The notes under the pieces: generated by a model
Told to the model about the DNA's origin: nothing
Seen by the model: the letters and a program-made list of their open reading frames with translations, nothing else
Database searches by the model: none
Program-made: the position numbers and the translations under genes
Shown here: positions 37,801 to 46,899 of the stretch, piece by piece
Position numbering within the stretch: the stretch's first letter is position 1
Layout of the letters: each line of letters starts with the position of its first letter
Source: Rhodothermus sp.
GTDB lineage: Bacteria > Bacteroidota > Rhodothermia > Rhodothermales > Rhodothermaceae
NCBI GenBank assembly: GCA_030950375.1
Contig: JAUZRN010000006.1
Span: forward strand, 1 to 64,000
Length of the DNA: 64,000 nucleotides
Direction of reading: 5' to 3'

Positions 37801-38226
37801 GAGTCTTACGTCAGCAGTCATGTAGAACGCCTCAACCTGTATCGGCGGCTGAGCGAAGCGACTGACGAAGCATCCATTGAGGCCTTTCGAGACGAACTGG
37901 CCGATCGCTTCGGTCCGGTCCCGTCCGAAGTGGACAACCTGCTCTGGGCTGCCCGCCTCAAGCTGCTGGGACAGGCGCTACGTCTACCCAAAGTCTCGTT
38001 CAAAAACCGACGGCTTTTTCTGGAATTTCCTCTCCAGGACGAAGACCCGCATTTCTACACGCACTGCTTCATGCCCCTCCTGGAACGTCTGAGTCAGCTC
38101 GACCGGCGCTATGTGCTGAAAGAGCAGCATCGGAAGCTGCGTGCCATTGTGCAGGACGTGCCGGATCTGGAAACGGCTTACCAAGTACTTCAGCAACTTC
38201 AGCCGGTCGAGGCACCGGTCTCCTGA
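34828..38226 (+). CDS. mfd: Transcription-repair coupling factor Mfd
   Basis: Mfd releases RNA polymerase stalled at lesions and recruits UvrA. Up to 1132 residues are encoded. The longest start is TTG 34828; a GTG at 34888 gives a more usual N-terminus, and neither has a strong ribosome site. Domains in order are a UvrB-like N-terminal region, the RNAP-interacting domain (GDYVVHVDFGIGQFAGLQRI), and a helicase core. The core has Walker A GEVGFGKTEIAIRAAF, DEEQRF and TLTATPIPRTL, followed by a TRG motif region and the C-terminal D7 domain. The gene lies between two parS clusters. It ends in a 28-base overlap with the WYL regulator. Confidence 0.96.
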   Translation: MLVLPRATLWYLLQGTLLLSVKLTDLYHRLANAAFFEPLHDHLDHLTPSTRLHLRGLAGSLPAFVLYDLHRHLRRPILCLTPDEEQAAYLVSDLEQLLGVSERLLRFPATGQKPYDLEQIPDTTSLIERTDVLRRLAEGFDGLLVTSAPAVTERVPSPDQVRQETLVLSPGMTVDPGQLLARLIAQGFERVEFVEAPGEVALRGGILDVYPFTGTHPLRLEFFGDEIDTIRAFDPRTQRSVSRLTTAHIVPNLAATSSKATAHALFEHLPAETLIVLFEEGALFDSVQTHFTEAEQAYSRLASPAEHPPPVARYLPPAELITHLNHYPVLLFGTLSEAENTLGWDTHPQPAFHGNLNLLRERLQKNARQGWQTVILCDSRSQEARLHDLLQEEIEAGYVRLRVESLHEGFEVPAAQLAVYTDHQIFGRYHRPTTRRRRRLLGGLSLRALQNLQPGDYVVHVDFGIGQFAGLQRITIRGKQQEVVRLHYAGGDVLYVSVNALHKLHRYTGKEGHQPRLTKLGSGQWEKIKTRTKKRVKDIARDLIRLYAKRKASRGFAFSPDTVWQREMEAAFEYEDTPDQAAAAEAVKRDMEQPVPMDRLVCGEVGFGKTEIAIRAAFKAVQDGKQVAVLVPTTILADQHYETFTRRLAPYPVRIEVLSRFRSPAQQRAILRDLAAGKVDILIGTHRLLSKDVQFKDLGLLIIDEEQRFGVAAKERLRQLRVEVDTLTLTATPIPRTLQFALMGARDLSIISTPPPNRQPIVTEIHTFDETLIRDAIRYEISRGGQVFFIHNRVQSIYEMAARLQAIVPDVRIAVAHGQMKPRELERVMHDFMARKYDVLVSTNIIESGLDIPNANTILINHAEQFGLADLHQLRGRVGRSDRKAFCYLLVPSIHGLTREARQRLQAIEEFSELGSGFSIALRDLDIRGAGNLLGAEQSGFIEEIGFETYQQILDEAIRELREEEFADVLGMPPPKPTETSVDVEADAFIPESYVSSHVERLNLYRRLSEATDEASIEAFRDELADRFGPVPSEVDNLLWAARLKLLGQALRLPKVSFKNRRLFLEFPLQDEDPHFYTHCFMPLLERLSQLDRRYVLKEQHRKLRAIVQDVPDLETAYQVLQQLQPVEAPVS

Positions 38227-39206
38227 GCCGCCGCCTCATAGCGGGTCAGTATGGCCCGTGCCTGTGCCCGGAGTTGTGCCCGCAATGCCTCGGGCTCCAG
38301 CACTTCCACCTCCGTCCCGTAGCGCAACAGCCACCGTGCCAGGTACGTCAGGTTTTCAAAAGCGAACGTCACCTCGACCCCTTCAGGCGTTTCCTGCTCT
38401 GATTCGATACGGGCTGGAATGCTGCGCCGTGCCCAGCGATAGGTAGGCCGCGCAAAACGCAGGCGAATGCGGTGCGCCTCTCTCGGGGCCCCCTGCGCCT
38501 CCAGATAGGCATTCAGGTCAAAGTCACGTGGTGGCACGAACCGCTCACGCAGCACGGTCAGACGCTGGATACGATCCAGCCGGAAGTTCCGGATGTCCTT
38601 TCGGAGATGATCGTAGGCGATCAGGTTCCAGTGGTCCGTATAGTAAACCAGCCCCAGGGGGTCCACCTTGCGTCGCGTCAGCTCATCCCGGCTGGGCACA
38701 TAGTATTCCAGGTGGACGGACTGCTGATGAGCAATGGCCTCGCTGAGTTCGTACCAGTAGCCGGCCTCTTCATCCGATCCCTGCATGGTCTGCAACCAGT
38801 AGGGATCGATTACGATGCGCTCCTGCAGCCGTTCGATATATTCTCGGATGGATTGCGGCAATACGGAACGGATCTTAAGCGCCACGGCATCGGCGTCGGC
38901 CCGGAGCGAAGCATCCGGCTGGCGTTTCATGAAAGCGGTGCCGATCAGGAGCGTAGCCGCTTCGCGGGCGGTAAACATGAGTGGTGGTAGCTGATAGCCT
39001 TCAAGGATCTCGTAGCCGCCTCCTTCGGCATAGGTCAGCGGCACGTTTGCCTCGCTGAGCGCCCGCAGGTCCCGGAAGATGGTGCGGCGGCTCACGCCGA
39101 AGTGTTCGGCCAGCTGCCGGGCGGTAAGGCCGGGTCGCGTCTGCAACAGCAGGATCAGTGCGAAGAGGCGTTCCGTACGGTTGCGGGTGCGTTCGGCCAG
39201 CTTCAT
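38199..39206 (-). CDS. WYL-domain transcriptional regulator (YafY type)
   Basis: I use the ATG at 39206 (MKLAERTRNRTERLFALILL), giving 335 residues. An HTH_11 winged helix occupies about 10-65 (LTARQLAEHFGVSRRTIFRD), followed by a helical linker. A WYL domain spans about 145-220 (VHLEYYVPSRDELTRRKVDP, GLVYYTDHWNLIAYD), and a WCX C-terminal extension completes the protein. WYL regulators sense nucleic-acid or nucleotide signals and often control DNA-damage or defence genes (family knowledge). Its target is unknown. It is convergent with mfd, and rsmG is 41 bases upstream on the same strand. Confidence 0.9.
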   Translation of the reverse strand: MKLAERTRNRTERLFALILLLQTRPGLTARQLAEHFGVSRRTIFRDLRALSEANVPLTYAEGGGYEILEGYQLPPLMFTAREAATLLIGTAFMKRQPDASLRADADAVALKIRSVLPQSIREYIERLQERIVIDPYWLQTMQGSDEEAGYWYELSEAIAHQQSVHLEYYVPSRDELTRRKVDPLGLVYYTDHWNLIAYDHLRKDIRNFRLDRIQRLTVLRERFVPPRDFDLNAYLEAQGAPREAHRIRLRFARPTYRWARRSIPARIESEQETPEGVEVTFAFENLTYLARWLLRYGTEVEVLEPEALRAQLRAQARAILTRYEAAAQETGASTG

Positions 39207-39247
39207 GGCAAATGGCCGTTGGCAGTTCAATGCTGACCTGCTTGCTG

Positions 39248-39934
39248 TTAGCGAACCGAAGCGGGGGATTCCGGTTCCGGTGCGACGTGTATCAGGTATT
39301 TCGCCGCAAAGAGTGGATCGCCCAGCAGTTGATCCAGGGGCCAGAGTGTTACGTGCAGGTGGGGTTCCAGCTGCTCAAGCGCGGCCAGTTCTTCGGAGAG
39401 GTCACCGCCTTTGAGCGTCAGCAGGCCGGGCGGCCAGGCATCCGGAGGAGTTACCAGCGGTCGGGCTACCCGGCGATGCCAGGTCCAGAGCGTGGCGAGC
39501 GGTGCCGTAGCGCGCGCCACGCTGTAATGCGTTTCCCCTTTCCACTGTTCGGCCCGTGCATGGTGCGACTGTAGATTGGTCAGGCCCAATCGCCGGGCCA
39601 TGGTGCGCACGGCCAGCACCTTTTTCTGTACGGCATCTACAGCATGCACGGTGATCTCGGGAAAGGCGATGGCCAGCGGAATGGCCGGCAGTCCCCCACC
39701 GGTGCCCCAGTCCACCACGATACTACCCGGAGGGAAGGGCCGCCACGTCAGGGCCAGGCAGTGCAGCAGATGGCGGCGCGGCAGCTCGGCCAGCGTTTCA
39801 CGTGAAACAAGGTTATGCCGTCGATTCAGCGCTTCCAACAGCCGTGCATAGCATGAGAGCTGCTCCTGCTGCTCCCGCGTAAGCCGTTTCCAGGGATTCC
39901 ACTCCGACGATAGTGTTTCACGTGAAACACGCAT
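39248..39934 (-). CDS. rsmG: 16S rRNA (guanine527-N7)-methyltransferase RsmG
   Basis: RsmG (GidB) methylates G527 of 16S rRNA. The 228-residue protein carries the SAM motif VVDWGTGGGLPAIPLAIAFP (about 72-91), then VHAVDAVQKKVLAVRTMARR and the conserved RATAPL. Two parS sites are embedded in its coding sequence and each specifies the peptide VSRET: once at residues 3-7, right after the start codon, and once near residues 43-47. It lies downstream of mnmG with a third parS between the two. The gene order mnmG-rsmG is the common origin-proximal pair. Confidence 0.95.
   Translation of the reverse strand: MRVSRETLSSEWNPWKRLTREQQEQLSCYARLLEALNRRHNLVSRETLAELPRRHLLHCLALTWRPFPPGSIVVDWGTGGGLPAIPLAIAFPEITVHAVDAVQKKVLAVRTMARRLGLTNLQSHHARAEQWKGETHYSVARATAPLATLWTWHRRVARPLVTPPDAWPPGLLTLKGGDLSEELAALEQLEPHLHVTLWPLDQLLGDPLFAAKYLIHVAPEPESPASVR
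39794..39809. promoter_or_regulatory. parS site 4, inside rsmG
   Basis: CGTTTCACGTGAAACA has one mismatch at the first base. It is inside rsmG and encodes VSRET in NLVSRETL. Confidence 0.9.
39914..39929. promoter_or_regulatory. parS site 5, inside rsmG start
   Basis: A perfect TGTTTCACGTGAAACA covers codons 2-7 of rsmG and encodes VSRET right after the start codon region. Confidence 0.95.
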
Positions 39935-39951
39935 GTGTCAGATGGCTGAAA

Positions 39952-39967
39952 TGTTTCACGTGAAACA
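39952..39967. promoter_or_regulatory. parS site 6, mnmG-rsmG gap
   Basis: A perfect TGTTTCACGTGAAACA ends 2 bases before the mnmG stop codon (on the minus strand). Confidence 0.95.
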
Positions 39968-39969
39968 TT

Positions 39970-41871
39970 TCATACCGGCTGCGGACGGCGATGGCGTCGC
40001 AACAACACCATGAGTACAGCAATATCGGCCGGCCGTACCCCACTGATTCGTGAAGCCTGCCCCAGATTCTCCGGCCGAATCTTGCTGAGCTTTTCGCGGG
40101 CTTCTTTGGAGATGGTCTCTACTGCCTCGTAGTCAAAGTCCGGAGGAATGCGCCAGTCCTCCAGCTCACGCATCTTCTCGACCAGCTCCCGCTCCCGATC
40201 CATATATCCTTCGTACTTCAGCTCGATTTCCACCAGAAGCTCCACCGGCTCCATACCCGGAGCCGGCACAACCACCTGCTCCCGCAGACCAGTGGCGTCC
40301 AACAGCTCGCGCAGATTAACCTGAGGCCGCAGCGCCAACCGCACCAGCCGCTCAGGACGGTCAATGGGCGAAGTCCCTACCCGCTCCAGGTAGCCGTTCA
40401 CCTGCTCCGGACGCACGGTCGTCTCCTCCAATGCCCGGCGCGTCCGGGCAATCGCCTCCCGCTTCTGCAGCATCCGCTCGTAGCGCTCGCGCGTGGCCAG
40501 GCCCAACCGATAACCCAGCTCGGTCAACCGTAGATCTGCATTGTCCTGCCGGAGGAGAATCCGATGCTCAGCCCGTGACGTAAACATGCGGTAAGGCTCA
40601 TCCGTCCCCTTCGCCACCAGATCATCAATCAGCACGCCGATATAAGCCTCCGAGCGACGCAATACCACCGGTTCTGCTCCCCGCAGTTTCTGCACCGCAT
40701 TGATGCCGGCTATGAGACCCTGCGCCGCCGCCTCCTCGTAACCCGTCGTGCCGTTGATCTGTCCGGCAAAAAACAGCCCCTCCACATATTTGGTCTCCAG
40801 ACTGTAGCGAATCTGATAGGGCGGAAAATAGTCGTACTCAATCGCATAACCCGGACGCAACACGTGCACACGCTCCAACCCGGGAATCCTGCGCAGAGCA
40901 GCCACCTGCACTTCCTCAGGCAGACTGGTCGAAAAACCATTCACATAGACCTCGTAGGTGTCCCACCCCTCCGGCTCCAGAAAGATGGGATGACGATCGC
41001 GCTCTGCAAAGCGCTCAATCTTATCCTCAATGGATGGACAATAGCGCGGCCCCCGTCCCCTGATCCGACCCGTAAACATGGGACTACGGTCAAAGCCCGT
41101 CCGCAAAATGGCATGCACCTCGGGGGTAGTGTAGGTAAGCCAGCAACTGAGCTGCCGCTCCGGCAACCGATCTGTCATGTAGGAGAAAGGCAACGGCTCT
41201 GAATCGCCCGGCTGCTCCTGCAGCTGACGATAATCAATGGTGCGACCGTCAATGCGAGGCGGCGTACCCGTCTTGAGCCGACCACTCTCGAAACCCAGCT
41301 GCTCCAGGCAAGCCGTCAGTCCGGTGGCCGCCCGCTCGCCCATACGCCCCCCTCCAAGCTGACGTTCGCCCACGTGAATCACCCCGTTCAGAAAGGTGCC
41401 GTTCGTCAGAATCACACAGGGCGCCAGAAAGACCTTGCCCAGCTGCGTACGTACCCCCTTCACCCGTCGACCTTCAACAAGCACCTCAGCCACCGTATCA
41501 GCTCGCATCCACAGGTTCGGGATTGACTCCAGCTCGCGCCGCACCGCCTCAGCATAGCGCTTGCGGTCACACTGCGCCCGGGGTCCCCAGACGGCCGGCC
41601 CCTTGCTACGGTTGAGCATCCGAAACTGAATGCCCGTCTGGTCGGCCATGCGTCCCATAATCCCACCCAACGCGTCGATCTCCCGGACCAGATGCCCTTT
41701 GCCAATCCCGCCAATAGCCGGATTGCATGACATACGACCAATCGCTTCCAGACTCATTGTAACAAGTAGCGTACGCGCTCCCATCCGAGCCGCCGCAGCT
41801 GCCGCCTCAGCACCGGCATGCCCGCCTCCAACCACAATCACGTCGTACCGCTCTTCCAGAAAAAGCTCCAT
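39970..41871 (-). CDS. mnmG: tRNA U34 carboxymethylaminomethyltransferase subunit MnmG
   Basis: MnmG (GidA) with MnmE modifies U34 of several tRNAs, using FAD and 5,10-methylene-THF. I chose the ATG at 41871 ([20 protein letters not shown]), which gives 633 residues, the family's usual length; upstream starts would add 21 residues. Motifs are the dinucleotide-binding [51 protein letters not shown] and [19 protein letters not shown]. rsmG follows. Its partner mnmE lies about 5 kb away in the window, separated by two histidine kinases. Confidence 0.97.
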   Translation of the reverse strand: MELFLEERYDVIVVGGGHAGAEAAAAAARMGARTLLVTMSLEAIGRMSCNPAIGGIGKGHLVREIDALGGIMGRMADQTGIQFRMLNRSKGPAVWGPRAQCDRKRYAEAVRRELESIPNLWMRADTVAEVLVEGRRVKGVRTQLGKVFLAPCVILTNGTFLNGVIHVGERQLGGGRMGERAATGLTACLEQLGFESGRLKTGTPPRIDGRTIDYRQLQEQPGDSEPLPFSYMTDRLPERQLSCWLTYTTPEVHAILRTGFDRSPMFTGRIRGRGPRYCPSIEDKIERFAERDRHPIFLEPEGWDTYEVYVNGFSTSLPEEVQVAALRRIPGLERVHVLRPGYAIEYDYFPPYQIRYSLETKYVEGLFFAGQINGTTGYEEAAAQGLIAGINAVQKLRGAEPVVLRRSEAYIGVLIDDLVAKGTDEPYRMFTSRAEHRILLRQDNADLRLTELGYRLGLATRERYERMLQKREAIARTRRALEETTVRPEQVNGYLERVGTSPIDRPERLVRLALRPQVNLRELLDATGLREQVVVPAPGMEPVELLVEIELKYEGYMDRERELVEKMRELEDWRIPPDFDYEAVETISKEAREKLSKIRPENLGQASRISGVRPADIAVLMVLLRRHRRPQPV

Positions 41872-41974
41872 AGCTGTTCTTTCAAGTTCGTTACCATCTC
41901 CATTTATAACCATGGAATACCTTTTGTCGTCCATTTGTTTAAGGCTCAGTTCCAGTTACCATATATTCCACATT

Positions 41975-44548
41975 ATGCATTTGGACATCCTTTATCAAGG
42001 AATCCTTCATCCCGACATCCCGATCCCATCTTCACTAACCGATCGGCTGCCTCCCGCAGCGCAAGCCTGGATAGATAATTTACGGCAATCCCCTCCCGAT
42101 ACCCCTCAGACTTACGAAATCGAAACCTCATCCGGTCCTCTTTGCCTGCTGGTGTTCCCTTATCCTGCCAGTCCTCCGCTCTTGCTTGTAGTTCGCTTGG
42201 CGCGCACAGTTTTTCCTGAATCTGACACGTTTTTCCGCACGCTGGTCCATAGCCTGCGGGCGGTGCTCTGGGAAGCTGACGCCCACACCCTCCGCTTCAC
42301 CTACGTCAGCCCTCAAGCTGAAGACCTGCTGGGCTATCCCGTAGCTCAATGGTTGGAAGAGCCAGACTTCTGGGCTACCCGTATCCATCCAGAAGATCGA
42401 GAACAGGCCCTGACCTACTGTCAACAGGCAACCAGGCGAGGCGAAAACCACGATTTTACGTACCGGATGATCCGGGCCGACGGTCGCATAATCTGGATAC
42501 GTGACATTGTCACCGTGGTGCCAGACGCCCAGGGCCACCCACATCGCCTGCGTGGCCTGTTGCTGGATGTTACCGGAGAACAGGAAACCCGTCAGGAGCT
42601 GGAGCTGACCCGCCGACGCTACGAAGACCTGGTCACCAACAATCCGGTTGCTACAGGCGTCTACTGCAACGGCCAGGTCGTCTATGCCAATCCAGCCGCA
42701 GCCCGACTTTTCGGCGCCCGCCGACCGGAGGATCTGCTGGGCAGAACTGCTGCCGACCTGATCCATCCCAGCAATTTAGAGGCCGCATTGAAGAATGTTC
42801 ACCGTATCATAACCCAACGTGAACAGGTCTCCTATGGCCGCGGGCGCATCCAACGGCTGAACGGCCGCACCACCATCGTGGACTTCCGGGGCGTACCTAT
42901 CACCTGGGAAGGCGCACCGGCCGTGCTGTTCTTCATGTGGGACGTGGGCGAGCAGCTCCGCACAGCCCGACGCCTGGCCGAACGCGAAGCACACTACCAG
43001 GCTATCTTTGAAAACGCCCCCATTCCTATCTATGTACAACGCGGTCAGCAATTTTTACTGGTCAATCCGGCTTTTGCTCGCCTGACCGGCTACACGGCCG
43101 AAGAACTGACCACGCCCGACTTCGATGTACTGCAACTGGTGGCTCCTCAGAGCCTTCCCGTAGTGCAGGAACGCCTGGCCCGTCGTGCCCAGGGCCTCCC
43201 GGTCCCCCCTCGCTACGAACTCTGGATCCGACGTAAAGACGGAAGCGAAATTCTTGTCGAAGCCACTTCGATCAGCATCCGTTGGGAAGGCGCCCCGGCT
43301 GTGCTGAGCTTCCTTCGCGACCTCAATGCTCAACGCCTGATGGAAGCCTACCTTCGACTGGCGCGTCAGAAAGCCGAGGAGGCCAGCCAGCTCAAGAGTA
43401 AGTTCCTGGAACTGATCACGCACGAAATCCGCACACCGCTCAGCACTATTCTGGGCTACACGGAGCTGCTTCGCGATGAACTCTCCGAACAGATCGCACC
43501 AGAACTACTGGATTTCCTTCATATTATTCACAAAAATGGACAACGCCTGCTGCGCCTGCTTTCTGACATCCTGGACTTAAGTCTGCTCGAAACGAAACGA
43601 TATCACCTCCAGACAGAAACTGTGGTTCTTGACGAGCTGATACAACGCCTGCAGGACGCGTTTGCCCCGATGGCGCGGGACAAAGGACTGGCGCTGCAGG
43701 TAGAACCCGCTGCTACCCCTGTGCGCGTGGTGGCCGACCGCGAAGCTCTCTACCGAGCGCTCGCCAACATCGTACATAATGCTATCAAATTCACCGAAAC
43801 CGGCCATGTGCGTTTGCGGATCGGACAGAATGATCGGGAAGGCTGGGTGCAGGTGATCGATACCGGCCCCGGCATGGATCCAGCATTTGCCCGAACAGGT
43901 CTGTTTGAGCCCTTCCGACAGGAATCAGAAGGATTGCGTCGGCGCCACGAAGGTTCCGGGCTGGGTATGACCGTCGCCCGCCGTTTTATTGAAAGCTTAC
44001 GGGGGCGCATTGCCGTAGACACCACGCCCGGACAGGGAACCACAGTGACCGTATATCTGCCACTCGTGGAACGGGAGCGGTTGTCTTTGCCTTCCGCCCT
44101 GCATCCAGAAGCTTCCGAGCTCCATCGTCTCCAGCAATGCCTCAGAAGGTACCATCCCCGCATCCTGATCGTGGAAGACAATCCAGAAGTCGCCCGTTTT
44201 CTGGAACTGGCTCTGCAGGACATAGCCGAGGTAACCTTTGCCACCGAGGCTCAGCAGGCCCTGGAGATGATCAAGGCCAGCCTGCGGAAGCATCAAACCT
44301 TCGATATAGTGCTGCTGGACCTGAATCTGCCGGGTGACTTCAATGGCCAGGCTCTCCTGCACGAAATACGCCGGCATTCGGCCTACCACCACATACCCAT
44401 TGTGGCGCAGACTGCCTACGCCGAACCCTTTCAGGCGAAGGACTTCTTGGCCGAAGGTTTCGACGGGATTCTGACCAAACCTATTGACCGACTGACCCTC
44501 TATCGCGAATTGAACCGCCTGCTTACACAGCATCCGGCCCCCTCATGA
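41975..44548 (+). CDS. Hybrid histidine kinase with three PAS domains and receiver
   Basis: I start at ATG 41975, giving 857 residues. The first ~85 residues are unassigned. PAS domains follow at about 87-205, 210-325 and 340-455. The dimerisation domain has the phospho-acceptor H483 in ITHEIRTPLSTILGY. The HATPase domain (about 585-697) has HNAIKFTETG, DTGPGMD and GSGLGMTVARR. A receiver domain sits at about 729-850 with phosphorylation site D782 in LLDLNLPG. No TM helix is seen, so it is cytoplasmic. TTGTTT-N16-TACCAT at 41935-41962 is a weak promoter candidate. The stop overlaps the next kinase (ATGA). Confidence 0.9.
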   Translation: MHLDILYQGILHPDIPIPSSLTDRLPPAAQAWIDNLRQSPPDTPQTYEIETSSGPLCLLVFPYPASPPLLLVVRLARTVFPESDTFFRTLVHSLRAVLWEADAHTLRFTYVSPQAEDLLGYPVAQWLEEPDFWATRIHPEDREQALTYCQQATRRGENHDFTYRMIRADGRIIWIRDIVTVVPDAQGHPHRLRGLLLDVTGEQETRQELELTRRRYEDLVTNNPVATGVYCNGQVVYANPAAARLFGARRPEDLLGRTAADLIHPSNLEAALKNVHRIITQREQVSYGRGRIQRLNGRTTIVDFRGVPITWEGAPAVLFFMWDVGEQLRTARRLAEREAHYQAIFENAPIPIYVQRGQQFLLVNPAFARLTGYTAEELTTPDFDVLQLVAPQSLPVVQERLARRAQGLPVPPRYELWIRRKDGSEILVEATSISIRWEGAPAVLSFLRDLNAQRLMEAYLRLARQKAEEASQLKSKFLELITHEIRTPLSTILGYTELLRDELSEQIAPELLDFLHIIHKNGQRLLRLLSDILDLSLLETKRYHLQTETVVLDELIQRLQDAFAPMARDKGLALQVEPAATPVRVVADREALYRALANIVHNAIKFTETGHVRLRIGQNDREGWVQVIDTGPGMDPAFARTGLFEPFRQESEGLRRRHEGSGLGMTVARRFIESLRGRIAVDTTPGQGTTVTVYLPLVERERLSLPSALHPEASELHRLQQCLRRYHPRILIVEDNPEVARFLELALQDIAEVTFATEAQQALEMIKASLRKHQTFDIVLLDLNLPGDFNGQALLHEIRRHSAYHHIPIVAQTAYAEPFQAKDFLAEGFDGILTKPIDRLTLYRELNRLLTQHPAPS

Positions 44549-46899
44549 GCTTTCCCACCGAAAAGTACCCGGAGCTTTACCATGTGCTTTTTGAGGCGGC
44601 CAACGATGCGATCTTTCTGGCGGACGTCGAAACTGGCCGCCTCCTGGACGCCAATCCACGCGCCTGCGAACTGATCGGTTACCCTCGCGAAGTTATCCGG
44701 GGCATGCATCACCTCGAACTGCATCCCCCGGAGGATCGGACACGCTACCGTTCCATCTTCCAGCGCCATGCCCAGGCCGGCCAGGCCATTGAAAACGTTG
44801 AGGTGATCCACCGCGACGGCACCCGCATTCCTGTCGAAATCAGTGCCTCCCGCATCCTGCTTGACGGCCGTCCCGTACTGGTCGGCATCTTTCGCGATTT
44901 ACGCCCTCGGCGGAAGCTGGAACGAATGCTTCAGGAAACGGAAAGCCATTACCGTATCCTGGCTGAGCAGGAATTGATCGGCGTTTATCTGATCCAGAAC
45001 GACCGATTTGCTTTTGTCAATCGGTATATTGCTGATTCTATTGGGTATAAACCAGAAGAGTTGGTCGGTCGCGCGCTCTCAGCTCTGGTACACCCTGAAG
45101 ATCTACCACACATTGAGGCACAAATCCGCCATTGCTTTTCAGGGGAAGCAAAAGCCCTCCATTGCACGCTGCGGATCTTTCATCGACAGGGCCATGTGGT
45201 TGACGTCGAGGTCATCGGCTCAGCCACAACCTACCGGGGACATCCGGCCATCCTGGGGGTTATGCTACCTACGGGCAGGGCCCGACGTCAGGCCCGCTTC
45301 TACCAGACCGAAAGCCACATTTTGCAGGATCTACTTCAGGGAGCTTCTCAGGAAGCATTGCTTGACGCGCTGTGCACCGCGATTGAGACGTATCTGTCTG
45401 ATGGGATCTGCACCATTTTACTACATCGCGACGGTCGGCTCTACCGCGGCGCCTCCCACATGCCCCCTGCATACGATGCCGCCATTGAGGGGTTAGCCAT
45501 TGGTCCTGAAGTCGGCTCCTGTGGCACGGCCGCCTTTACCCGCACACCGGTCTGGGTAGTCGACGTGCAGACGGATCCCAAATGGGTCGCTTATCGAGAG
45601 CTGGCCACGCAGTACAACTTTCGCGCCTGCTGGTCCTATCCCATTTTGAACGCTCACGACGAAGTACTGGGTACCTTTGCTGTCTATTTTCCTACCATTC
45701 GAACTCCAGAGCCGGCCGAAAAAGAGGTGCTGGAGCGAGGGGCAGCCCTGGCCGCGCTCATTCTGGAAACCCGTCGCATCCAGGCCGAAAACGCCCGGCT
45801 GGCCGAAGTGGCGCGTCAGACTTCCTCTGGCATTCTCATTACAGATGCTGAACGACGTGTGCAATGGCTCAACGAAGGCTTCACGCGTCTGACCGGCTAC
45901 ACGCTGAAGGACGTCTATGGGCGCCAACCTTCCGAGTTTCTCGTCGGCCCTCAGACAGATCGAAGCACCCTGGAAACAATCAGGCAACAACTACAAAAAG
46001 GCCATTCCATTCACACAAAAATCTACTTCTACCGAAAAGATGGCACGGGCTTCTGGGATGAGCTGCGCATCGAACCCCTTCGGGATGAGCAAGGGGGTCT
46101 GATCGGATTTATCGGGCTCAACCACGACATTACTGCGCTGGTCGAATACGAGCAGGCGCTCCAACGGGCCCGCGCCGAAGCCGAAACGGCCACCCGCCTG
46201 AAGGCTGCCTTTCTGGCCACTACAAGCCACGAAATCCGCACCCCTCTCAACAGCATTCTGGGCTTTGCCGAATTGCTTGATGAACAACTTGCGGCCCATG
46301 GCCTGGAGTCGCTACGAGAGTTTACGGGCATTATTCAGCGCTCAGGCCGTCGGTTGCTTCGCCTGATTAACGACATCCTGGAACTGAGTCGCCTGGAGGC
46401 CGACCGGCTGGTACTGAAAAGCGAACCCTGCCTCCTGCACACGATCGTCGAGGAAGCGGTGGCCGAGCTGCAGCCTCAGGCCCGTCAGAAAGGGCTGGAC
46501 CTTATCGTTCATGCCCAGTCGAGTCCACCCGTCCTGGGCGACCCTCAGCGTTTACACCAGGTCGTAACCAATCTGGTCGCCAATGCCATCAAGTACACCG
46601 AACAGGGCGAAGTGCGCGTCGCGGTGCAAACCGAAACCTGCCCCCAGGGCCAACAGGTGGTGTTACGTGTGACAGACACGGGCCCGGGCATCGACCCAGA
46701 CTTTCTGCCACGCCTGTTCGAGCCGTTTCAGCAAGCCCCCTCTGAACGGGAACAGCAAGAAGGCAGTGGACTCGGGCTGGCCATTACGAAACGCTTGGTC
46801 GAACAGATGCATGGCCAGATCACGGTGGATGCTGCTCCGGGCCGGGGTACCACCTTCACCGTTACTTTTCCAGCGCTACTTTCCAATGCAGAAACGTGA
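44545..46899 (+). CDS. Sensor histidine kinase, PAS-PAS-GAF-PAS
   Basis: The 784-residue protein begins in the ATGA overlap of the preceding kinase. Domains in order are PAS (about 8-125), PAS (about 130-250), GAF (about 265-410; WSYPILNAHDEVLGTFAVYF) and PAS (about 415-540). The HisKA domain carries TSHEIRTPLNSILGFAE and the HATPase has NAIKYTEQG, DTGPGID and GSGLGLAITKRLV. There is no receiver and no TM segment. It may phosphorylate the hybrid kinase's receiver or an unlinked regulator. The last 24 bases overlap mnmE tail to tail. Confidence 0.9.
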   Translation: MSFPTEKYPELYHVLFEAANDAIFLADVETGRLLDANPRACELIGYPREVIRGMHHLELHPPEDRTRYRSIFQRHAQAGQAIENVEVIHRDGTRIPVEISASRILLDGRPVLVGIFRDLRPRRKLERMLQETESHYRILAEQELIGVYLIQNDRFAFVNRYIADSIGYKPEELVGRALSALVHPEDLPHIEAQIRHCFSGEAKALHCTLRIFHRQGHVVDVEVIGSATTYRGHPAILGVMLPTGRARRQARFYQTESHILQDLLQGASQEALLDALCTAIETYLSDGICTILLHRDGRLYRGASHMPPAYDAAIEGLAIGPEVGSCGTAAFTRTPVWVVDVQTDPKWVAYRELATQYNFRACWSYPILNAHDEVLGTFAVYFPTIRTPEPAEKEVLERGAALAALILETRRIQAENARLAEVARQTSSGILITDAERRVQWLNEGFTRLTGYTLKDVYGRQPSEFLVGPQTDRSTLETIRQQLQKGHSIHTKIYFYRKDGTGFWDELRIEPLRDEQGGLIGFIGLNHDITALVEYEQALQRARAEAETATRLKAAFLATTSHEIRTPLNSILGFAELLDEQLAAHGLESLREFTGIIQRSGRRLLRLINDILELSRLEADRLVLKSEPCLLHTIVEEAVAELQPQARQKGLDLIVHAQSSPPVLGDPQRLHQVVTNLVANAIKYTEQGEVRVAVQTETCPQGQQVVLRVTDTGPGIDPDFLPRLFEPFQQAPSEREQQEGSGLGLAITKRLVEQMHGQITVDAAPGRGTTFTVTFPALLSNAET

